A stretch of 64,000 bases of DNA from the NCBI GenBank assembly GCA_947482665.1, contig CANKJK010000015.1:1-64000 (forward strand), in the 5' to 3' direction. The stretch is from Acidobacteriota bacterium (GTDB lineage Bacteria > Acidobacteriota > Vicinamibacteria > Vicinamibacterales > UBA2999). The translations under genes were made by a program, and so were the position numbers. The notes under the pieces are model-generated. The model was not told the origin of the DNA, made no database searches, and worked only from the letters and a program-made list of their open reading frames with translations. Each line of letters starts with the position of its first letter. Position 1 is the stretch's first letter. Positions 42,681 through 51,192 of the stretch are shown here, in pieces.

Positions 42681-42769
42681 AACCCCCTGGAGTCTCGACC
42701 GGGTGGTGCCCGGCTGCTCCGTTACCTGGTAGCCGTTGACCGCATCAGAGCGGCGATGCCTTCTCTATC

Positions 42770-42784
42770 GCAACCCGGGTGCCA
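42770..42784 (-). promoter_or_regulatory. Sigma-54 promoter of pilA
   Basis: Minus strand TGGCAC (42784-42779), five bases, then TTGC (42773-42770): a complete match to the -24/-12 consensus with correct GG-GC spacing. Transcription should begin near 42758, giving a leader of about 78 nt before pilA. Confidence 0.88.
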
Positions 42785-42891
42785 GATCAGGCCGGACGCC
42801 CATGGAGACGCCTAACTCGTTGATGGGCCTGGAGTTCAACCCGATCCAGAGAGATCAGCGACCTGGCCGGACAGGCCGCAGGAGGCCGTTT

Positions 42892-42908
42892 GTGACAATT
42901 AACGTCAC
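42892..42908. promoter_or_regulatory. Palindrome GTGAC-N7-GTCAC, candidate PilR enhancer site 1
   Basis: GTGACAATTAACGTCAC, a 17-bp inverted repeat centred about 142 bp upstream of the predicted pilA +1, within the usual range of sigma-54 enhancers. Its GTCAC arm contains part of the TGTC-type core described for Pseudomonas PilR sites. Confidence 0.6.
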
Positions 42909-42915
42909 CGCGCGT

Positions 42916-42932
42916 GTGACAGAGACTGTCAC
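42916..42932. promoter_or_regulatory. Palindrome GTGAC-N7-GTCAC, candidate PilR enhancer site 2
   Basis: GTGACAGAGACTGTCAC; the arms extend to 7 bp (GTGACAG/CTGTCAC). Its centre is 24 bp from site 1, and it overlaps the pilR stop codon. Confidence 0.6.
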
Positions 42933-44320
42933 CGGAGGTTGAACTTCTTCGCGTAGTAACGGAACGAGCGGAACGTCATGCCGAGGAGTTCAGCCGCACG
43001 CACCTGGACACCGCCGGCCTTCGCGAGTGCCTCGGTGATGTGGTCCCGATAGATCTGGTCCACGTGTGCCTCCAGGTCAAACGCCCCTTCCGGGAGCTTC
43101 GCGACCTGCACGGGGCTTCGGTCTCCCCCGGCACGCACGTGTGGCGGGAGCGACTCGGGCAGCACCGTTTCGGTCCGCTCCAGGGCGACGGCACGCTCGA
43201 TGGCGTTCTCCAACTCCCGGACATTGCCCGGCCAGGCGTAGGCCTCGATGAGCGCCATGGCTTCCTGGGAAATGCCGCGCACGCGCTTGCCCAGCCGCTC
43301 GGCGAAGCGATCGAGAAACCGGGCGGCGATGAGCGGGATGTCCTCCCGGCGATCACGCAGCGGGGGCAAATGAATCTGGATGACGTTGATGCGATAGAAG
43401 AGATCCTCGCGGAAGCGCCCCTCTGCCACGGCCTTCGTGAGGTCCTGATTGGTGGCCGCAATCACGCGGATATCCGCGTGCACCTCGTCGGTCCCGCCGA
43501 GTCGCCGAAAGCGGCGTTCCTGGAGTACTCGCAGGAGCTTGACCTGCATCGTCGCGTTCATCTCCCCGATCTCGTCGAGGAACACCGTGCCGCGCTCGGC
43601 AGCTTCGATCAGGCCCTTCTTGTTCGCGTCCGCGCCGGTGAAGGCACCGCGCATGTGCCCGAACAGTTCAGACTCCAGGAGCGTTTCCGGCACGGCGCCG
43701 CAGTTGAGTGCGACGAATGGGTGGTCCTTGCGGAGGGAATGCGCGTGGATCGCGCGGGCAATCAGGTCCTTGCCCGTACCCGACTCGCCAGTGACGAGCA
43801 CCGTGCTCGGCGTCGCCGCGATGGTCTCGACCATCGAGAAGATCTCAAGCATCGCAGGGCTCCGCCCCACGATGTTCTCGAAGGAGTGCGAGGTTTCCAG
43901 CACCCGCTTCAGGAGGACATTTTCGACACGAAGGCGTCGGGCCTCCAGATGGCTCCGGACTTTCAGGCGGAGCTCATCCATGTTGAACGGCTTGATGAAG
44001 TAGTCTGCGGCTCCCAGGCGCATCGCCTCGACGGCGGTCTCCGTCGACGCGTAGGCCGTCATCATGAGCGCCACCGTGTCTCGATGGCGCACCTTCGCTT
44101 CCCGGAGCACCTGCACGCCGTCGATATCCGGCAGGCGTATATCGGTCAGCAGCAGGTCGAAGAATCCGTGCTCCATCGCCGCAAGGGCCTCCCGGCCGTT
44201 GGAGGCCACGGTGACGTCATAGCCATCACGGCGAAGCACGATGCGCAGCATGTCGCGCATCGACGGCTCGTCATCGACCACGAGCAGCTTGGGCGTGGGG
44301 GCGGCCACATCAGGACTCAC
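42929..44320 (-). CDS. pilR: Sigma-54-dependent response regulator PilR
   Basis: 463 residues. Receiver domain (about 11-125) with acidic pocket DD (16-17), phosphoacceptor Asp60 in LLTDIRLP and the KPF motif; AAA+ domain with Walker A GESGTGKD, GAFTGA loop and Walker B GTVFLDEIGEMN; C-terminal Fis helix-turn-helix (VQVRAAELLGMTFRSFRYYA). It should activate the sigma-54 promoter of pilA just downstream. Start overlaps the pilS stop (ATGA). Confidence 0.93.
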   Translation of the reverse strand: MSPDVAAPTPKLLVVDDEPSMRDMLRIVLRRDGYDVTVASNGREALAAMEHGFFDLLLTDIRLPDIDGVQVLREAKVRHRDTVALMMTAYASTETAVEAMRLGAADYFIKPFNMDELRLKVRSHLEARRLRVENVLLKRVLETSHSFENIVGRSPAMLEIFSMVETIAATPSTVLVTGESGTGKDLIARAIHAHSLRKDHPFVALNCGAVPETLLESELFGHMRGAFTGADANKKGLIEAAERGTVFLDEIGEMNATMQVKLLRVLQERRFRRLGGTDEVHADIRVIAATNQDLTKAVAEGRFREDLFYRINVIQIHLPPLRDRREDIPLIAARFLDRFAERLGKRVRGISQEAMALIEAYAWPGNVRELENAIERAVALERTETVLPESLPPHVRAGGDRSPVQVAKLPEGAFDLEAHVDQIYRDHITEALAKAGGVQVRAAELLGMTFRSFRYYAKKFNLR

Positions 44321-45975
44321 GCGGCACCGCCACCGGCAGAGGCAGGTTCGGCCGGGCGCCCCGCCGGCAGCCGCACCGCCATGGTCGTGCCCGCCCCGGG
44401 TGACGACTCCACGTCGATGCGCCCACCGTAGTCCGTGACGATCCGATGCACGATGGCGAGACCGAGACCCGTGCCCCGGTCAAAGGAACTCCTGAACGGC
44501 TGGAACAGACCCTCGCGTTCTTCGGCCGTCATCCCCCGCCCGGTGTCTGCCACTGCCAGCGTGACAAGACCCTCAGGACTGGGTCCCGTCACGCGCAGCG
44601 TCAGCCGGCCGCCCTGGGGCATGGCCCGCAGACCGTTGGTCGCGAGGTTCCACACAATCTGCCGGAGCTGATTCTCATCGGCCTCGCACCACACGGCATC
44701 CTCTGGTACATCCACCGCCACAGTATGGCCGGCGCTCACCTCCGCGCTATTACGCAACAGTACAGCGGCGTCCTGCGCCACGCGCCGCACGTCCTGGCGA
44801 GTCACGGAAAACCGCTGAGGGCGCGCGTACTGCAGGAATGATCGGATCGTGTCGTTGAGCCGCGCGGACTCCCGCAGAACGATGTCCATCAATTCGGTCT
44901 GCTCGGCGTTGAGCGTGAGTTCCGACCGCAGCACCTGAATGGAGCCGGACATCGACGCGAGCGGGTTACGAATCTCGTGAGCGATGCCCGCTGCCATCTC
45001 CCCGACCGCCGCCAGGCGCTGCCGCAAGCGCGCGTCACGCTCCAGCCGGCGGACATCCGTCACATCCTGGAAGGTGAAGAGCCACCCGCGGCCCTCATCA
45101 GGGAACACGAGCGGCGTGACACTGAGGCCGAGGTCGATCACGCCGCGGTTTGGTGTTCGATAGGTGGTATCAAGTCGGACGCTCTGCCCAGGCTTCAGCG
45201 CCGTGATCTCGGCGCTGAAGGTCTCTGGCAGATTGAGCACCGACGAGACGTCGCGCCCGAGCGCGGTGGCCGGTTCGCATCCGGTGATCAGGCCAGCAGC
45301 GCGATTGAAGGTCAGCACCCGCCCGACGGCATCAGTGGTGAGGAGGCCGCTGAGCAGGCTGTCAATCACGTGGGCATTGAACGCCCGGAGATCCGCCATC
45401 TGCGACGACGCCCGCATGAAGCGCGCGTCCGCTGTCCTGGCGCTCTCGGCGAGGGTACCGCTGACCAGCGCGGCCGCAACGAAGCCGAAGACGTTGATGG
45501 CGACCGTGTACTGGGCCTGACGAACAGATGGCAGCTGACCGCCCCCACCAACCAGGGCAAACCACTCGGAGCCGGCGTACTGCCACAGCACAATGCCGCC
45601 GAGCAGGAGGGTATTGAGCGCGGCCAGTTGCAACGCCCCTCTGCGGCCCCGGATGGTGCTCGCCGCGATCACTGGAAGCAGATAGAGCGAGGAGAATACG
45701 CTCGTCACGCCGCCGGTCACCGTCACGAAGGCCGCAATCAGCAAGGCGTCGCCGGCCAGCTGAGCGTCGGCAACCCAGGGAGACTCCTCGGCGAAGCGGA
45801 GTCCCAGCAGATTCAGCACGCTCAGCGCGTAGGCTGCGGCGATCAGGTAGAAGTAGGGCGCCGCCGGGAGTGCCTCGGGCCGGCTCAGCTGCACGAGCAC
45901 GCCAGACCCGAGCAGGAGGGTGCTGACGACGACGCGCACCGCGATCAGTGTGGCGAGGCGCGCACGAATATCCAT
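44317..45975 (-). CDS. pilS: Sensor histidine kinase PilS
   Basis: 552 residues. Six transmembrane helices occupy about 1-185; a PAS domain follows (about 200-310), then HisKA with GIAHEIRNPLASM (phospho-His near 331) and HATPase with ENQLRQIVWNLATNGLRAM, DTGRGM and GTGLGLAIVHRI. The layout is that of Pseudomonas PilS, which senses pilin in the membrane. Ten bases after pilC and overlapping pilR. Confidence 0.92.
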   Translation of the reverse strand: MDIRARLATLIAVRVVVSTLLLGSGVLVQLSRPEALPAAPYFYLIAAAYALSVLNLLGLRFAEESPWVADAQLAGDALLIAAFVTVTGGVTSVFSSLYLLPVIAASTIRGRRGALQLAALNTLLLGGIVLWQYAGSEWFALVGGGGQLPSVRQAQYTVAINVFGFVAAALVSGTLAESARTADARFMRASSQMADLRAFNAHVIDSLLSGLLTTDAVGRVLTFNRAAGLITGCEPATALGRDVSSVLNLPETFSAEITALKPGQSVRLDTTYRTPNRGVIDLGLSVTPLVFPDEGRGWLFTFQDVTDVRRLERDARLRQRLAAVGEMAAGIAHEIRNPLASMSGSIQVLRSELTLNAEQTELMDIVLRESARLNDTIRSFLQYARPQRFSVTRQDVRRVAQDAAVLLRNSAEVSAGHTVAVDVPEDAVWCEADENQLRQIVWNLATNGLRAMPQGGRLTLRVTGPSPEGLVTLAVADTGRGMTAEEREGLFQPFRSSFDRGTGLGLAIVHRIVTDYGGRIDVESSPGAGTTMAVRLPAGRPAEPASAGGGAA

Positions 45976-45985
45976 CGGGAGGAGT

Positions 45986-47203
45986 CTAATTCGACAGCTT
46001 CGAGATGAGGCTGAAGATGGGCATATACATCGAGATGACGATCGCGCCGACCACCCCGCCCAGCAGCGCGATCATCGCCGGCTCCAGCAGGGAGAGCAGC
46101 CCTGCCACGGCCACGTCGACCTCCTCTTCGTAGAAATCGGCAATCTTGCCCAGCATGTTGTCCAGTTCGCCTGTCGCTTCCCCGACTCCGATCATCTGCA
46201 CGACCATAGGCGGAAACACGGCGGTCGCCCGGAGCGGCTGCGCGATGGTCTCGCCGCGCTCGATGCTGCGACGGGTCTTCGTCACCGCGTCCTCGACGAT
46301 CGCATTGCCGGCCGTCCGGCCGGTGATGTCCAGCGCCTCCAGAATCGACACTCCCGAGGCGAGCAGCGTCGAGAGCGTCCGGCAGAAGCGGGCCACGGCG
46401 ATCTTCCTGAGCAAGACGCCCAGGATCGGTAAACGGAGGAGCGCCCCGTCGACCACGCGGCGTCCGCGCTCGGTTGCGTAGTAGCGCTGGAAACCGAACA
46501 CCAGCGCCACGAGTCCGACCACGATGAACGGCATGAGCCTGACCAGCGCGTTGCTCAGGGCGATGACAAGGCGTGTCGGCAGCGGCAGGTCCGCCCCGAG
46601 ACCGGCGAATAGCGTGGCAAACGTCGGGATGACCTTCCACAGGATGACGGTCACGACGACAGCCGCGATCGAGATCACGGCCGCCGGATAGACCATCGCG
46701 GATTTCACCTGGCTCCGCAGCTTCACGTTCTTCTCGATATAGGTCGCGAGGCGCTTGAGAATGGTGTCCAGGATGCCGCCCGCCTCACCCGCCGCGATCA
46801 TGTTCGTGAAGAGCGGGTCGAAGGTCCGCGGGTGGCGCTTCATCGCCTCGGCCAGCGACAAGCCACGCTCGACATCCGCACGGGTGGCCAGAATGGTGGC
46901 GGCGAAGTGCCGGTCATCTTCCTGGCCGCCAAGAATCTCCAGACACTGCACCAGCGGCAGGCCGGCGTCGATCATCACGGAGAACTGCCGCGTGAACACC
47001 GCGAGGCTCTTCGGCGTCACCGAGTGAGGACGGAGCGCCCGCAGGCGCTGACCGACCGAGGCCTGGGCCGCTGGCGCAATACGGGTCACGATCACCTGAT
47101 CCCGCCGCAACCCGGCCACGGCCGCGTCCAGCGACTCGGCCACTCGCTCCCCCTGCACCGCTTCTCCGGCGCGGGTCTTCCCCGCATAGGCAAAAGTGGG
47201 CAC
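45986..47203 (-). CDS. pilC: Type IV pilus inner-membrane platform protein PilC
   Basis: 405 residues, normal length. Two tandem T2SSF domains, each with a hydrophobic helix pair, and the conserved IEAGEAGGILD-like AAGEAGGILDTILKRLA and later VGEATGELDNMLGKIADFYE. PilC couples the motors PilB and PilT to the pilus base. GTG start at 47203 directly follows the pilT stop; AGGAGG lies 8 bases upstream. Confidence 0.94.
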   Translation of the reverse strand: MPTFAYAGKTRAGEAVQGERVAESLDAAVAGLRRDQVIVTRIAPAAQASVGQRLRALRPHSVTPKSLAVFTRQFSVMIDAGLPLVQCLEILGGQEDDRHFAATILATRADVERGLSLAEAMKRHPRTFDPLFTNMIAAGEAGGILDTILKRLATYIEKNVKLRSQVKSAMVYPAAVISIAAVVVTVILWKVIPTFATLFAGLGADLPLPTRLVIALSNALVRLMPFIVVGLVALVFGFQRYYATERGRRVVDGALLRLPILGVLLRKIAVARFCRTLSTLLASGVSILEALDITGRTAGNAIVEDAVTKTRRSIERGETIAQPLRATAVFPPMVVQMIGVGEATGELDNMLGKIADFYEEEVDVAVAGLLSLLEPAMIALLGGVVGAIVISMYMPIFSLISKLSN

Positions 47204-48331
47204 TTAGGCGCCTCCTGGCCGTGCGGGCAGCGGCCCACCGGGCCGGCGCAGGCCGGCGCCTGCGACCACACCGACGCCGCGTTCAATCATCGCCTGCAGT
47301 TCTTCGCGGTTGGAGCTGGCCGACATCGCCGTTTCAAGCGTGATGAGCTTGCGGTGGCACAGCGTGGCGAGCGACTGATTCATGGTCTGCATGCCCATGC
47401 GCTCCTGGCCCGTCTGCATGGCGGAGTAGATCTGATGCAGCTTGTCTTCCCGGATCAGATTCCGGATGGCCGGCGTCGGCACAAGGATCTCGAGCGCCAC
47501 CACGCGCCCGCCACCGACCCGGGGGAGCAGCGTCTGACAGACGATGCCTTCAAGCACGAGGGAGAGCTGGGTCCGCACCTGCGACTGTTGATGCGCGGGG
47601 AACACATCGATGATGCGCGTGACGGTCTGCACGGCCGAGTTCGTATGGAGCGTGGCGAACGTGAGGTGGCCTGTTTCCGCAACGCGGAGAGCCGACTCCA
47701 CCGTCTCCAGGTCACGCATCTCGCCGATGAGGACCACATCCGGGTCCTCTCGCAGTGCCGCGCGCAGCGCGGTGCTGAAGCTCCCGGTGTCGCTGAGCAC
47801 CTCGCGCTGGTTGACCAGGCAGTTCTTGTGGGCGTGCACGAACTCGATCGGATCCTCGATGGTGAGGATGTGTCCGCGCCGGCTGGTGTTGATCGTGTCG
47901 AGCAGCGCCGCCAGCGTCGTCGACTTGCCGCTGCCCGTCGGGCCGGTGACGAGCACCAGGCCGCGAGGCCGATCGGCCAGCGTGGCCACGACGGGTGGCA
48001 GATCCAGTTCGCCGAATCCGCGGATACGCTCGGGGATCAGCCGGAAGACGGCCCCTACAGCGCCCCGCTGATGAAACAGGTTGCCACGGAATCTGGCCAG
48101 CCCGCGGATACCGAACGAGAAGTCGAGCTCCTGTGTGTCCTCGAAGCGCTTCTTCTGCGCATCGGTCAGCACGCTGTAGGCGAGGGCCTGCGTGTCGGCG
48201 GGTGTCAGCGGCGCGCCGGCAAGACGCTGCAACGCGCCGTGCACGCGCACCTGCGGTGGGGTGTCGGTGGCCAAGTGCAAATCCGACCCATCCATGTCGA
48301 CCGTAATGCGCAGCAGTTCCGTCAGTGTCAT
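47204..48331 (-). CDS. pilT: Pilus retraction ATPase PilT
   Basis: 375 residues. Walker A GPTGSGKST, Asp box EDPIEFVH, Walker B-like VVLIGEMRDLET, His box GHLTFATLHTNSAVQT, and the retraction-specific C-terminal AIRNLIREDKLHQIYSAMQTG. It depolymerises pili for twitching. The motif VEALRNLI-type near the C terminus separates it from PilB. Adjacent to pilC without a gap and 4 bases after pilB. Confidence 0.95.
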   Translation of the reverse strand: MTLTELLRITVDMDGSDLHLATDTPPQVRVHGALQRLAGAPLTPADTQALAYSVLTDAQKKRFEDTQELDFSFGIRGLARFRGNLFHQRGAVGAVFRLIPERIRGFGELDLPPVVATLADRPRGLVLVTGPTGSGKSTTLAALLDTINTSRRGHILTIEDPIEFVHAHKNCLVNQREVLSDTGSFSTALRAALREDPDVVLIGEMRDLETVESALRVAETGHLTFATLHTNSAVQTVTRIIDVFPAHQQSQVRTQLSLVLEGIVCQTLLPRVGGGRVVALEILVPTPAIRNLIREDKLHQIYSAMQTGQERMGMQTMNQSLATLCHRKLITLETAMSASSNREELQAMIERGVGVVAGAGLRRPGGPLPARPGGA

Positions 48332-48335
48332 AGCG

Positions 48336-50078
48336 TTACTTGACCGTCTCGCGGAGGACCTCGTCCACCGTCGTGATGCCGTCCCTGATCTTCCGGAGGC
48401 CGCTCGACCTCAGCGAAATCATCCCACCGTCCATGGCTTTCCGGCGCAACTCCTGACCGGAGGCGCCTACCAGTACCAGTTCCCGCAGGTCGTCGGTGAT
48501 GTCCATCACTTCGTAGAGCCCGATTCGGCCGCGGTAGCCGGTCAGGTTACAGGCCTCACAGCCCCGCCCCTTCTGAGGTACGACCGCGCGGGCCTCCTCG
48601 ACCGTGAAGCCGGCCTGAATCAGGGCCTGCACAGGCATGGGCGACGGTTCGACGCAGTTCGGACACACGCGGCGCACAAGCCGCTGCGCGCAGACCAGAT
48701 TCAGGGAGCTCGCCACCAGGAACGGCTCGATGCCCATGTTCATCAGCCGGTTGACCGTGCTCGGGGCGTCATTGGTGTGCAGCGTAGAGAGCACGAGGTG
48801 GCCCGTGAGGGCGGCCTTGACGGCGATCTCCGCCGTCTCGAAGTCGCGCACCTCGCCGACCAGGATGATGTTCGGGTCCTGACGCAGAAAGCTCCGGAGA
48901 GCGGCCGCGAAGGTAAGCCCGATCTGCTCGCGCACCTGCACCTGGTTGACGCCCTGGATGTTGAACTCGACCGGATCCTCGGCCGTCATGATGTTGGTCT
49001 CGGTGGAGTTCAGCTTCGAGATCGAGGAATACAGGGTGTTGGTCTTGCCGCTGCCGGTCGGGCCGGTCACCAGCACCATGCCCCAGGGGCGACTGATGGC
49101 AGCCTCGTAGCGCGCCAGCGATTCCGGCTCGAAGCCGAGGCGCGTCATGTCGAGCATGAGCTTGTCGCGGTCAAGCAGACGCATCACGACTTTCTCACCA
49201 AACAGGGTCGGGAGGATGGACACGCGGAAGTCGATGTCCTTGCCCTGGCCGTGCTCCTGGTAACGGATCTTGATGCGACCGTCCTGCGGAAGGCGCTTTT
49301 CGGCGATGTCGAGCTTCGCCATGATCTTGATGCGGGAAATGATCGCGTCCCGGAACTTCATCGGCGGCTGCATGACCGCGTAGAGGATGCCGTCGACCCG
49401 GTAGCGGATACGGACATCGCGCTCGTACGGCTCGATGTGGATGTCGCTGGCCCCCTTCTGAATCGCCGAGAGCAGCAGCATGTTGACGAGCTTGATGACG
49501 GGCGCTTCCTCGCCCTGGCGCGCCAGCGCCTCGACACTGATCTCCTCGTAGTCCTCGATGACTTCGACGTCATCGTCCGAACCCGGTGCGGGCAGGTCCT
49601 CCAGGGTCTTCGACGCCACGTCGAGCGCCGTCGAGCCATGGGTCGCCGGCCGCCCTGCCGCGTAGTACCGCTCGAGCGCCGCCAGCACGGACGATTCGGA
49701 GGCCACGACCGGCTCGACGTGATAGCCGGTCATGAACTTGATGTCGTCCAGCGCGAAGACGTTGGTGGGGTCCGTCATCGCGATGGTGAGCGTCGTCCCG
49801 GCCCGGGCGAGCGGCACGACCTGGTATTTCTGGGCCGTGTCGGCCGAGAGGAGCTTCAGGACGGCCGGGTCGATCTCAAACTGCGACAGCGCGATCGAGG
49901 GCACGCCGTACTGGCGGCTGAGGAGCGACGTGATCTCATCCTCGGTGACATACCCGAGTCTGATGAGGTTGAGTCCCAGCTTGCCGCCATCACGCCGTTG
50001 GCAGACCAGGGCTTCCTGGAGCTGATCAGCGGTGATGCGTTGTTCCTTGAGAAGGAGTTCCCCGATGCGAACGGCCAT
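48336..50078 (-). CDS. pilB: Pilus extension ATPase PilB
   Basis: 580 residues. An N-terminal GSPII_E domain (about 1-150), then the motor core with Walker A TGPTGSGKTNTLYSS, EDPVEFNIQGVNQV, ILVGEVRDFETAEIA and LSTLHTNDAPSTVNRL; a zinc site with CPNC and CEAC and the C-terminal YRGRIGLYEV region confirm PilB. It powers pilus extension. First motor gene of pilB-T-C-S-R; no Shine-Dalgarno sequence before the ATG. Confidence 0.95.
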   Translation of the reverse strand: MAVRIGELLLKEQRITADQLQEALVCQRRDGGKLGLNLIRLGYVTEDEITSLLSRQYGVPSIALSQFEIDPAVLKLLSADTAQKYQVVPLARAGTTLTIAMTDPTNVFALDDIKFMTGYHVEPVVASESSVLAALERYYAAGRPATHGSTALDVASKTLEDLPAPGSDDDVEVIEDYEEISVEALARQGEEAPVIKLVNMLLLSAIQKGASDIHIEPYERDVRIRYRVDGILYAVMQPPMKFRDAIISRIKIMAKLDIAEKRLPQDGRIKIRYQEHGQGKDIDFRVSILPTLFGEKVVMRLLDRDKLMLDMTRLGFEPESLARYEAAISRPWGMVLVTGPTGSGKTNTLYSSISKLNSTETNIMTAEDPVEFNIQGVNQVQVREQIGLTFAAALRSFLRQDPNIILVGEVRDFETAEIAVKAALTGHLVLSTLHTNDAPSTVNRLMNMGIEPFLVASSLNLVCAQRLVRRVCPNCVEPSPMPVQALIQAGFTVEEARAVVPQKGRGCEACNLTGYRGRIGLYEVMDITDDLRELVLVGASGQELRRKAMDGGMISLRSSGLRKIRDGITTVDEVLRETVK

Positions 50079-50096
50079 GAGCAGTTGAGGACCACT

Positions 50097-50111
50097 GCAA
50101 GGGCCCTGCCC
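50097..50111 (-). promoter_or_regulatory. Possible sigma-54 promoter of pilB
   Basis: GGGCAG-N5-TTGC on the minus strand with GG-N10-GC spacing; four of six -24 matches. Expected +1 near 50085, only about 7 bases before the pilB ATG. Suggestive only. Confidence 0.35.
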
Positions 50112-50139
50112 ATTCCAGGGCGGGACCGCTCACCTCCGC

Positions 50140-51111
50140 CTAGAACGCCACCCGAGCCGAGGCGCCCCAGCTGGCCCGGCCGCCCCGAGCGCCCGAGGCA
50201 CCAGAAATCTCGAGAAACATTCCGGATTTCACGAGGACGCTTGCGCCCAGCGCCCCGACCGGACGGGCCTCACCTTCGGTGCTGGCCCGAAATCCGCCCC
50301 TCACGCCTATCCGTCCCTCCCGAATCCACCGCTCCACGCCTACGGCCACATCGCGCCGGCTGCCGTCTGGTCCAGATGTCGACGTGAGGTCGGCATCGGC
50401 AGACACCACCACCGCGGGCCCCTTTGAGGCGGCAGCGTCGTAGGCCAACCCGACTCTGGCCTGCCGGCCAAGCCTGATCGACGTGCCTCCGGCATCAAAG
50501 GTGGGAGCCCCCAACTGCCGGGCCACGAGCCCCACGCGCCACGCCCGATGCACGGCCACGACGCCGAGGTCGGCATCCCACGCCCCATGGCCAGTCTCCA
50601 GGTCCAGCGCTCGGGCCCTGTTCACGGCTCCGAAAGCCGAGCCAATCCGCAGTTCGGCGGATGAGGTGGCATGCAGATACTTCAGCGTCCCACCGATGTG
50701 AAGGCCGGACACCACCGATTGCACCAGCGTGACCCCAGCCTGGGTGACCGAGGCCCGGGCCGCGCCGATGTGTCCCCGGGCTGGCGCAGCGCCCGCGACG
50801 TCGTACCGAGCCAGGTGCAACCCCGCCATGGGCAGCGCAAAGGCAAGCGTCGTGGCCCGCGCCGAGGCCTCAGAGCCCTCACCGGTATCGCTGGCGGTCA
50901 TGTGCCCGATAGAGGCATCGACAAAGGACCCGGCGGGCAGCGCCCCGGGGTTCCACCAGATAGCACTGCTGTCGGAGGCCACGGCCACGAAGGCGCCGGC
51001 CATCCCGGCGGCGCGTACCCCGACGGATTCGAGGGACTGGGCGCCCGCACAGGTCGCGGCGAAAGACAGGACTGAGGCGGCGACCACTGCGACGTTACGA
51101 TTTGTGCCCAT
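50140..51111 (-). CDS. Outer-membrane beta-barrel protein, PorV/FadL-like
   Basis: 323 residues. Signal peptide cut after about residue 24 (ATCAGA-QS). The mature N terminus GVRAAGMAGAFVAVASDSSAIWWNPGAL resembles the GMGGAFVAVADDASAVYWNPAGL signature of PorV- and FadL-like barrels. Alternating strands follow to a C-terminal Phe (ASARVAF). No transport substrate is evident. It lies 61 bases upstream of pilB on the same strand and could share its transcript. Confidence 0.7.
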   Translation of the reverse strand: MGTNRNVAVVAASVLSFAATCAGAQSLESVGVRAAGMAGAFVAVASDSSAIWWNPGALPAGSFVDASIGHMTASDTGEGSEASARATTLAFALPMAGLHLARYDVAGAAPARGHIGAARASVTQAGVTLVQSVVSGLHIGGTLKYLHATSSAELRIGSAFGAVNRARALDLETGHGAWDADLGVVAVHRAWRVGLVARQLGAPTFDAGGTSIRLGRQARVGLAYDAAASKGPAVVVSADADLTSTSGPDGSRRDVAVGVERWIREGRIGVRGGFRASTEGEARPVGALGASVLVKSGMFLEISGASGARGGRASWGASARVAF

Positions 51112-51112
51112 A

Positions 51113-51129
51113 CGTTACAATTCCTGTCA
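51113..51129. promoter_or_regulatory. Near-palindrome like the pilA enhancer sites
   Basis: GTTACAATTCCTGTCAC (plus strand) matches GTGAC-N7-GTCAC at nine of ten arm positions and shares AATT with site 1. It overlaps the ribosome site of the outer-membrane protein gene and lies 64 bp before the Yip1 start. Confidence 0.35.
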
Positions 51130-51192
51130 CGTCCTCACCGCAGCGACGCTGGCTGCAACACCCGCAGAATTTTGATCGTATCAGGGAGTCGA

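Noticed and set aside
42892-42932. CRP/FNR-type sites before pilA
   Set aside because: The TGTGA and TCAC halves are 9 bases apart instead of the 6 of CRP sites, and the flanks do not fit FNR; a sigma-54 enhancer fits the context better.
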